A DNA stretch of 64,000 bases from Agaricus subrufescens (lineage: Eukaryota > Basidiomycota > Agaricomycetes > Agaricales > Agaricaceae): contig CM057065.1 of assembly GCA_029945375.1 (NCBI GenBank), forward strand, positions 930,001 through 994,000, given 5' to 3'. This document shows, piece by piece, positions 56,260-64,000 of this stretch (position 1 is the stretch's first letter; each line of letters opens with the position of its first letter). Below the pieces are notes generated by a model that had not been told where the DNA came from, searched no databases, and saw only the letters and a list, made by a program, of their open reading frames with translations. The position numbers and the translations under genes are program-made.

Positions 56260-58999
56260 AGGTGATAGTGGTGTTGGTCAAGCTTGTCCTCGCTGCGTCA
56301 CAATGCCGCTCGGTCAATTCCGTCGGCATTATGTTTCCAGCCGGTTTCCAAGTTAAGTCACAATTCAATATTGAAGCCTCTTACTTGCCGTAAGTCTGCC
56401 CTTGTACCCTCAGATCTTTTGTTTGCCGTTTCTAATCAAGATACGATTACAACCGATAGCTCAGTAGAGTCAATCAAAAGTTTTTCTGGTTTCTTTCATG
56501 CGTATCCATGTCAACTCGGCAGGCATGTCTTATTTTTATTGGTCCTCGACTATCGACTCTGCTTTATCCGAGCATATCTTTACGGTGGGAGAAACTAACC
56601 GCCTGATTTCCTATGACTAGGTTTTGCAGTGATCTCGAAAGGCGTATCAGTCGTCGCTGCATATTTCTCTGGCAGAACTTCCCTACCTGGCTGAGCACTA
56701 CAAACAATGCGCTTTCACATCTTTCTCTCGATTGATCCTTCTATCCTGTCGACAGATCTGAGTTGTCTGAGGGTGCTTTCGAACAAGTATATGGGGTCCC
56801 TTCACCTGATACCTCAAGTCTGTCACGAGCTTGTTATCCGAAGCCTCCGTCAATCACCTTTTCTGTAGTAATATCTACAAATGGGAGAATAAGCCTACAC
56901 CTAACGCTTCTGATAACCAAGCATGGTATGCCTTCGTTGTCCCCATTCAATGATCTGCACAAGTAGATAGACATTTTCTAAGACAATGACCAATCATTCT
57001 AGTCGAGATTCTCGAATTCTGTCGAGGCAAACGCATGTCAGACCCTGCCTCGGATTTGTGGGTTGTACCCCTCGGCGATCTGGTAACTCTGCAAATTTAC
57101 CACGCGACAGGCACGGTACATCAAGTTCTTCCCCAGCTTCCTTGCCTTAATCTCAGGAGCCTTACAAGGGTTTCGAAGTTACTTGCCTTGTCCCACCTTT
57201 ATCCCCCCTCTCCAATCCCACTCCATCTATTTGAAGCGTCTACTTGATTCAGGGCCTTTTGGTATTGTGACAGGGTATACTCCGTGGAACAGACGAGCTA
57301 AAGGATGGAGGCGTGACCTACGGTCGGTCAACAATCTCTGTGGGGTTCAGCCTCCTTACTCTGCATCTACCCAAGCAGGCATCGTGAAATCCGATGACGA
57401 TGGATATGTTGGTCAGGTAGTTTTTTCTCTTTTCTCAAGCTACAACCATGGCTTATGATGAGGGTTGTGTCGCCACATCCGTAACGGTAGCTAAGTAAAT
57501 TTAATAGAATTAGATTTGGCCCTGCCAAGGCTATACCAGCATCTTCCATTCGGATGTAAAGGGGATGTGAGCTGAATACCAGCAACAAAACTACTCTCTT
57601 GAGGCAAACGGGAGGTTTCCAGAACCCACCAATAGGTTGACGGTAAAAGTTCGGAGACAACAAAATGAATGAGAAAGACCCACACGACTGAAGTCGGACT
57701 ACCCTATTCAAGCAATATGTTTTCAAGGTCGTTCCGATTCAAGCTGCTGAATGTTACTGTTTACCACTGACAGGTGTGAACCGATGTTCTCTCCGGACAA
57801 CCGCCACCACATACTTGCAAGCACAAAATATAGTCCGCTCATTATAGGGGCTATATGGTCGTGCTCCATTTTCGCTATTAAGCAGTATAACTTGGAATTT
57901 ACATTAATACTCTATGGAGCGTTGAATGAACAAACTCTTTCCCGTGGCGATGTCGAACCGTCATATATCTTCAGGCGCTTGAGGACAGGGTATCAAGGAG
58001 CTAGGATTTCCCTTCTTTTTACTATTACTCTACTGCGTTTGCTCCTCACTGCCTAGTAAATCCAAGCTATTTTTGTGATCATACTTCCTGAGGCTAAGTA
58101 TGTAGAAACTTTATTCTATCGTCAGAACCTTAATTCCTCGGATTTTATTTTGGGTGTCAAGTTGATTCGTAGCAACGGGTCCAACATTTGCGTCGTTTTT
58201 TGAAAAGGCATAGATTACGCAGTTTGGCGTGCCATGCATAGTCTCGGAAAGGCGCGATTAGAAACACCGAGAATTATCAAGGTTATAGGCTACTAGTTCT
58301 ACGTTAGTGCGTAAACTACGAACATTTTGGCTATCCCCAATCAAACACACTTCAGCCAAGGACAAGATGAAGACAAGCGTACAAAAGGGAAGCGTATCAA
58401 GGGAAGACGATGAAGGAAGGTCAGCCAAATTGCGAGTCATACTCGCGTCTGGACGCTCAGGGATCCGTCTCGAATCTAATTTGTATTTTGCTCTCAGAGT
58501 TCTTTGCCTTTCACGGCTTCCAACTCAATGTCAGTGTCACTACCATCTCGGTGCTTCTGTTCTTCAGAAGCAAAGTACCCTGGTTCCACGTTTTCCTCTG
58601 CCCGAGTGAACGTTTCCATCTAAGATTTCAGTTATTAGCATATATGATTGACATGACGAACAAGGTTAGGAAGCGCAAAAGGGAAGAGAGCATTGAACAC
58701 GAGGCCGCATAGTGACGATTATGAAAGGTTCGAATTTCCAGGGAGAATATCTCTTACCCGGACATGAACTCCATTTTGTGGGACCAGCGGAGGTCTGTTC
58801 CTACTCACACCGGCAATTGGTGCTTTGAAAACGACCGGACCAGAATTTGACCCTGAGCTGATGGCAGAAGGGTAAGACATGTGGCATCAGAATGAATAGA
58901 ATATTGAGATTGGCCCTTACTAGACTTCAGGGGCGTTCTGCGAGAACTTTGTAAGCCGCCGAACAGCACGACATGCGGAAATCTAATAGTTTATCGAAT
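56260..58999. other. Unresolved region (2.7 kb)
   Basis: No gene supported. Plus frames around 56990-57420 (for example SDPASDLWVVPLGDLVTLQI and GIVTGYTPWNRRAKGWRRDL) and 58307-58712 read partly like exons, but I found no set of splice sites or family that joins them. Confidence 0.35.
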
Positions 59000-60166
59000 T
59001 TATTTCAGCATTTCGATTCTCCTGTGTCTGCTTAGAGCATTGCTTACAGTACAACCCAAAGCGGCCGGGACGTTGAAAATAATACTGATAATCGAGTTCA
59101 GGTTCAATACCATGAATACAGTAGCGAGTAAATTGGCAACGAATCTGGTGTATAGGTCAGATAAATGTCGGGCGTGCATGATAACCACATACGCTATCAC
59201 GAAATAGATCAGCCCATCGCGGAAGATGATTTGGGCCAACTTGCTCCTGCCCATGACATCATTGCCGGAGAGACGATGAACTAGTTTGTATGTAGTCAAT
59301 GAAAGAATGAGGAGGTCAAAGCACATTGAATAGACGAAAATGGCAACAAAGATTTTATTGTTTGTCTCGACGGGGGAGCAACCTGATCCAGGGATCCAGG
59401 TAACCTTCAATTGAACACCTTGTATTCGTCATGAATTAACACTTCTTTGAGGAAGCGGAATAAGGAGAAACCTACCTTGGAATATTAATGACCAATGCCC
59501 GAGCATAATGACAATTAAACTAATGACGAGATATCTGTTCCATCCCCAAATAGCCATTCTACGTGAAGGGGATGGAGGGTCAATCCGTCAATCCATGAAC
59601 TCAGGTAGGCATCTTTAGTTTAAATAAGACGTACGTTCGGATGGAAAGGTTGATACTTGCGAGTCCAATGCAAGCGTTTCCTGCCAATTGCTCAAATACG
59701 TAAAGGGCTTGACAGTTGATTGCCCTGTATATGCCTTCGTTTAGCACCATCAGGTCCATAAACGAGAGAAAAACCCTACGTGGTAGAATCAAGTGAAAAT
59801 GCCCTCGAAAGGCGTCAGTACCCATCATTCACTGATTTTCCGCTGAAACGAACATACATCAAGATCATCACAACCAAGAACAGGTACCGGTTTAGAAAAT
59901 AAAAAATCTGTCGGTCATTGAGCACCCTGAGAACAGCCTAGCTCCTTTACCCACCATCGGCCAGCGGAATTGTTTCTTCCCTCGGATAATTTCCCACTCA
60001 AAGTCCAGCGAGAGAAGCCATTCATACCTATAAGTATCATGTCATGAACTCGTTGTCTGTAAGAAGGGCGCGAGACGTACAAATATATACCCAGTACACA
60101 GTGCATCAGCTTGCCAAATGCATCTGCATCTCTCCGAAGTTCTGCGGGGGAAGTCCAGTCGGGCAT
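59000..60166 (-). CDS. DUF6533-type seven-helix membrane protein (267 aa)
   Basis: Seven exons on the minus strand (60166-60081, 60027-59955, 59907-59858, 59775-59635, 59558-59476, 59418-59193, 59144-59000) join in frame to 267 codons. The N-terminal block YEWLLSLDFEWEIIRGKKQF then RWPMIFYFLNRYLFL is the DUF6533 pattern. The mid-part has GSGCSPVETNNKIFVAIFVY, and the end has RDGLIYFVIAFVANLLATVF followed by MVLNLNSIISIIFNVPAA, both typical of this large Agaricomycete-specific family of unknown function. About seven hydrophobic helices are visible. It is unrelated by sequence to the family 1 and family 2 genes at 27-35 kb. A TTTAAAAGG box lies 65 bp upstream. Confidence 0.85.
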
Positions 60167-60229
60167 AGTGAGCTATGGAAGGGAACGAAAGGTGGGCGAA
60201 TGTGGGGGGGAAGAATGAACAGCTGAGCG

Positions 60230-60239
60230 CCTTTTAAAG
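60230..60239 (-). promoter_or_regulatory. TATA-like box of the DUF6533 gene
   Basis: CTTTAAAAGG on the minus strand about 65 bp before the ATG at 60166. Confidence 0.45.
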
Positions 60240-61584
60240 CCATTCGGGCCAGGCGAACGTCCCGAATCCTCGACTTTAAATAGCCATCAACGGAAATTAA
60301 GTGTCAACAAAGTCAGATTTTTCATGCTTGGTTGCAATGGAGGTGAAAATGATAACTCCATTTGACACAATGAACACCATCACCCTTACTTATACACCAC
60401 CTCAACAGCAAATCATGATACGACTTCGTTATCTGACACAGGTTCGGCCCCATTAGTATATCATGGAAGGAAGAATTGCAACCCAACAGCCCATTACAGC
60501 CCAAATGGCTCGTAACGACCCTGAATTATTTTTATCCTCTGCCTGCCTGCCTGCATCAACAGCGCTTCCCAAGCGCTTCCTAGAGTTTCTATTGTCCGGA
60601 AGAGAGCTGGAATGCTTGGTATGCTTGCTCTCGGCTTGAACATTCAGAAATAAACTTCGGAACGCCGTATCCCCGCCAAGTCACTGCGATGACATCCTCC
60701 TCTCGTAAAATTTTAGTGAGTTGCTGCTACACTTTTGACCTCCGGCCAAGTCTTCGCAGGCTTCTTAACATCCATGCGTACTGATTTACACTGAAAAAAA
60801 GGCTTAGTAGTTCTAATTGCGATACTCCTGGTGCAAAAGAGTGAGCATTTGATTAGTTGATTACGGAGCAATGAGGTAACGGAGTCTCAATGATACGACT
60901 TCCGTGATTTTATGTTCGGACTCTCGGAGTCTGACGTGAGAAGACAAGAACAGTACGCAGAGGGATAGCCATGTCAATTGTAGAGTGATAAATCATGCAG
61001 TCAAAAGATGCGCGGCTCCACAGGAACCTTAGACTTTAAGGGTAGAGAGGTACCTTGACTCCCGAGAATAAATCATACTGTAGTGATGTTTCCATAGGAA
61101 TATAAATGTTTTCAGGCGCAGCGTGAGATAAAGAGAAGTTATATCTGAAATAAAAGATAGGTTAACGAAATCGGAATGTATCTCATATATAATGTTACCA
61201 GTTGTATCTTCGATCTAGAAATTTCTTGCATTCATCAGTCATGGTAATCGCTATATAAGAGCAATTAGCACACGTACATAATAAGAATCTGACAGAGAAT
61301 GTTATTCACACTCTATGGCAGGAAGGGTGATTCACTCGTGCCATAAAACTGCCCCTCGGCGTTCCGGTATGGATAATCTTAGGACTCTTCTCTCGACTGT
61401 TTACGAGCTTCTTCGATGAGTGGATAGTCAAAAATACAAGCTGTTTTATCAAACGTCCTTTGGCGGGAGCTTGCCTGATTCAAAGGACACTGAGTAGGCA
61501 CGAATCATTTGATTTATTGGCGTTCATATAACTAAACAGTAACAAACAACCTTCTCCTCATGACTCCTTGTCATTGATTGCTTG
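60240..61584. other. Intergenic between divergent genes
   Basis: No gene supported. It serves as the shared upstream region of the DUF6533 gene (minus) and the PIG-P gene (plus). Confidence 0.5.
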
Positions 61585-61593
61585 TATATAAGG
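61585..61593 (+). promoter_or_regulatory. TATA box of PIG-P gene
   Basis: TATATAAGG, 73-81 bp before ATG 61666. Confidence 0.5.
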
Positions 61594-61665
61594 TAGAGTA
61601 ATGACAGAGGCACGATTTATTTGCAAAAGTCAAGGTTCTAATAAGTTTACCAGCTTTACACTTCC

Positions 61666-62218
61666 ATGAATCTTGAAGATAGACCATTTTCATCTTCAAA
61701 AGCTCCTGATAAACCGAAACCTCCAACGAAAAGTCGGGCTCCAGAGTTTTACGGCTTCGTTGCATGGGCTTCAACATCAGTCCTCTTCGTTGTATACATA
61801 CTATGGGCTCTTTTTCCAGATGAATGGATCGAGGCGTTGGGTGTTGAGTGGTATCCTAACAGGTACGTCAATTGCGTTGACAGGCAGCATACCCTTGACT
61901 CACGTAGCTTTCAAGGGAATGGTCCATTTTGATCCCTGCTTGGTCAATTATTGTTTTCATACTCACCTACATTAGCTATTGGTCGCTGGCGTTGTTAGGC
62001 ACACCAGATCTTTCGGATTTGAGCACTATCACTGGTATGTGTCCCGCATGTGGAATTCTCATATTTTCTGAAGTACCTTCATAGACCCTTTTGTTCAACT
62101 TCCACCAAATCAAGACCCAAATGTCTACCTCGCCTCAACAGAATCAAACTCGATTCCTCATCTCTATGACTTACCCATTGGAGTAGTCAATCGTGTCTTG
62201 TATCGACGAGTGAACTAA
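61666..62218 (+). CDS. GPI19: PIG-P/Gpi19 subunit of GPI-GlcNAc transferase (149 aa)
   Basis: Exons 61666-61862, 61916-62034 and 62085-62218 join in frame to 149 codons. A hydrophilic, Pro/Lys-rich N-terminus is followed by the PIG-P signature EFYGFVAWASTSVLFVVYIL (first helix), then LFPDEWIEALGVEWYPNREW, a second helix (LIPAWSIIVFILTYISYW), LLGTPDLSDLSTITD, and the conserved end LYDLPIGVVNRVLY. PIG-P is a small two-helix ER membrane subunit of the complex that transfers GlcNAc to phosphatidylinositol, the first step in GPI-anchor synthesis. Length and two-helix topology are usual for the family. Confidence 0.92.
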
Positions 62219-63158
62219 CGAACCAGTCGGATTAATTCCTCGACTCCAACTTACTCCATACTGCCACCGGAGAAAAGCAAAACGGACGGCCCTAAGCTCA
62301 AGCTAAATAATACTCGTCGTCAAGCAATGTATACTGTTTCGGGCCCATAGTAACAACATCATGGCTAATACTGAACTCGAATGCGAGGCAAAGTGAAATT
62401 GTGTAAATTCGTAGTATACGGGCATCGCACTCATTCTTAGGTAGGTGAAGGGCTCCAAACGTATACATTTGAGATTGCGGGCCAGATGGACCAGGAGCAC
62501 GGGGTACACGAAATGTGCCTCCTGTTGTCACCTAAAATCGGTCCGGGTAACCTTGAGCAATTTGGTTATCGATGAATAAGGTAGACGGCACAGCACTCGA
62601 GGTGAAACAGCAAGCTCCGCGTATTTGCACGACGAGTGCCAGGCCACAGAAAGGTTCCGGCTGGATTCCAGAGAGCCTATTCCACAGTGATGACAGCGAC
62701 GTCATACTCAAAGTAATACAGATTCAAGGACCGTTATAGGAATGTGCTGGGTTACCCTGGGCTGATGGTCTTTGGCATATTGCTATGATCCTTGTTAAAT
62801 TATTCTTGGGCTTGGAACCGAAGAATTTGTATATCTTTGTAAGGTACAGCTGAAGCACACGGTGCACGATCAAGAATCTTCTGCGCGCCGGTTTGAGTTT
62901 GAGGTTTGAGGCCAGGCTCCTTGGTTCTCGCTGAGTATTTGTATCGGGCTTCGATCCATTTAGTATATGATCTATTATAACACAATTACAGCCGCCTGAA
63001 AATGAAGAAAGAATCAATGTTTCACAATGAACTCGATTGATCGTGCGTAGAGGTTTCCGAATCCGAGCCAAGAAAGAAAAAACCAAGACAAAAGCAAGAG
63101 ATTGCGATTAACACACGGTTTAATAAAAGCGTGAGTTGTCAATGTTAGCGGTATCTGT
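62219..63158. other. Unresolved; possible minus-strand exons
   Basis: Minus-strand blocks read as possible exons: 62531-62298 after a TTTTAG acceptor (GGTFRVPRAPGPSGPQSQMY and ending GPKQYTLLDDEYYLA), about 62690-62525 (WHSSCKYAELAVSPRVLCRL), and a short YYFEYDVAVITVE near 62720. Intron boundaries would be too short or out of phase, so I do not call a gene. Confidence 0.3.
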
Positions 63159-64000
63159 TCAAGTCAAGATTCCATTACACTTTTGCCATCTCCTTCGAGC
63201 GGTCACGCACCTGAACCGGTTCAAACTCAACCACGTTTCTTCACTAATCTCCTCTATATCTGAAGATTCAACAATCTCCTCTGCATCCAAATTTGTGCCG
63301 TCCCTTAAGCTAGCTTTGCTTCTTGCCGTAACCATCGTTTTACCTTTGGTAGAAGACACTGGGATGTCATTCTGCGCAAAAAACACAAGGCTTGAACTCT
63401 TTTCAAGCTGCCGCCGCCGAACATTGCCACCCGTGTCAGTTTTACCTTCAGATACATCGATATCGATATCTGAATCTCGGAACGTAGGTTTGGCTTTAAG
63501 GGGTACCGACCAAGATGACGTCCGTTCTTGCACAGACCGATTCGTTCCAGTGTGAGCCAAAGAGTGCCTCCCAAGCGGTGTGACATTCGTTTCGTTTCTT
63601 CTCAGTTTCGAAGTCACAGAACCCATAGGTGCCGATTGCCTCCGTTTCTTTTCACTTTGAGATGTCTTTGTTTTGGGTTTTACTACCCTCGATGTAATGG
63701 ATGCCGAGGAAGAAGAATCGTCTTCCTCAACTTGTGCCATCGCCCACTTCATCCTCCAAGCCCGAGCAACCGACTTGATAGCCTTGGTTTGTATCCTCGC
63801 AGCATCGTCCTCTGGATCATCAATCTCAACCTCTGTGTCAAGCTCAGCCTCTACATCAAGAGTATCCACATCAATCACGATCCTTTCCTCTGGTAATTTC
63901 CAGGCGCTAGAAGCACCAGTTACCTCGGGGGCTGCGGTGGCGGATATAGCGGCACCATCAGCTGGGGTTCGTGGCAACGGCGATTGTGGAGATACTGATC
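63159..64000 (-). CDS. Uncharacterised charged protein, 5' end beyond the window
   Basis: The frame is open from the window edge (64000) down to a stop at 63159. No start codon is needed inside the window because the frame continues out of it. The sequence is acidic early (VDTLDVEAELDTEVEIDDPE), then has one structured-looking helix (AIKSVARAWRMKWAMAQVEE). After that come long Ser/Lys/Arg-rich stretches with SQSEKKRRQSAP-type basic clusters and acidic patches (EEIVESSDIEEISEETW). It may be nuclear, judging by basic clusters (inference). An alternative last intron (donor GTGCGT at about 63209, acceptor AACAG near 63152) would replace the last residues by a very short end. No family recognised. 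Confidence 0.5.
   Translation of the reverse strand, partial: SVSPQSPLPRTPADGAAISATAAPEVTGASSAWKLPEERIVIDVDTLDVEAELDTEVEIDDPEDDAARIQTKAIKSVARAWRMKWAMAQVEEDDSSSSASITSRVVKPKTKTSQSEKKRRQSAPMGSVTSKLRRNETNVTPLGRHSLAHTGTNRSVQERTSSWSVPLKAKPTFRDSDIDIDVSEGKTDTGGNVRRRQLEKSSSLVFFAQNDIPVSSTKGKTMVTARSKASLRDGTNLDAEEIVESSDIEEISEETWLSLNRFRCVTARRRWQKCNGILT

Noticed and set aside
1..64000. CRISPR arrays, bacterial operons, riboswitches
   Set aside because: None seen. The spliceosomal introns and gene families place this in a fungal nuclear genome.

Overview
The window reads as nuclear DNA from a filamentous basidiomycete, most likely an Agaricomycete. Genes are split by many short introns (about 45-70 nt, GT...AG). 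There are NACHT-type NLR genes, DUF6533-type and related seven-helix membrane-protein families of the kind expanded in Agaricomycetes, and degenerate hAT and mariner-type transposons. I cannot name the species from sequence alone.

Layout. 1-0.53 kb: a C-terminal exon resembling the GPI-anchored tail of a chitin deacetylase (minus strand). 1.9-8.1 kb: one decayed hAT element (CAGTGTTGTGC termini) with a broken transposase gene, carrying a nested 1.58 kb TA-flanked mariner-type element with unusually long inverted arms. 9.1-15.9 kb: two tandem NACHT/NLR paralogues. The first is an intact six-exon gene. The second has a single-base deletion just after Walker A. A relic of the last exons of a third copy lies between them. 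16.1-16.9 kb: a convergent single-exon gene whose Asn/Gly/Val-rich tail recalls the N-terminal linker of the NLRs. 17.7-18.8 kb: unrecognised, apparently broken exons on the minus strand. 19.8-25.7 kb: three low-complexity proteins (Ser-rich; Pro/Met/Gly-rich; Pro-rich with a coiled-coil C-terminus).

27.1-35.1 kb: a membrane-protein array in which two unrelated seven-helix families alternate (A, C, A-relic, D, B-pseudogene), the signature of repeated duplication of a two-gene module followed by decay. 35.4-38.6 kb: COG3, a Golgi tethering subunit, in 11 exons. 40.4-44.3 kb (minus): a class I cAMP phosphodiesterase in 8 exons with a very long disordered C-terminus. 45.0-47.2 kb (minus): a His/Gln/Ser-rich protein without a recognised domain. 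47-55 kb is poor in recognisable genes, with a weak candidate at 52.3-53.9 kb.

55.4-56.3 kb (minus): 5-formyltetrahydrofolate cyclo-ligase. 59.0-60.2 kb (minus): a DUF6533 membrane protein. 61.7-62.2 kb: the PIG-P/Gpi19 subunit of the first GPI-anchor enzyme. 63.2-64.0 kb (minus): an unrecognised charged protein running off the window. Housekeeping genes (COG3, PDE, cyclo-ligase, PIG-P) alternate with accessory stretches (transposons, NLRs, membrane-protein array). Exon boundaries below were worked out by hand from splice sites, frame continuity and, where possible, comparison of paralogues inside the window.
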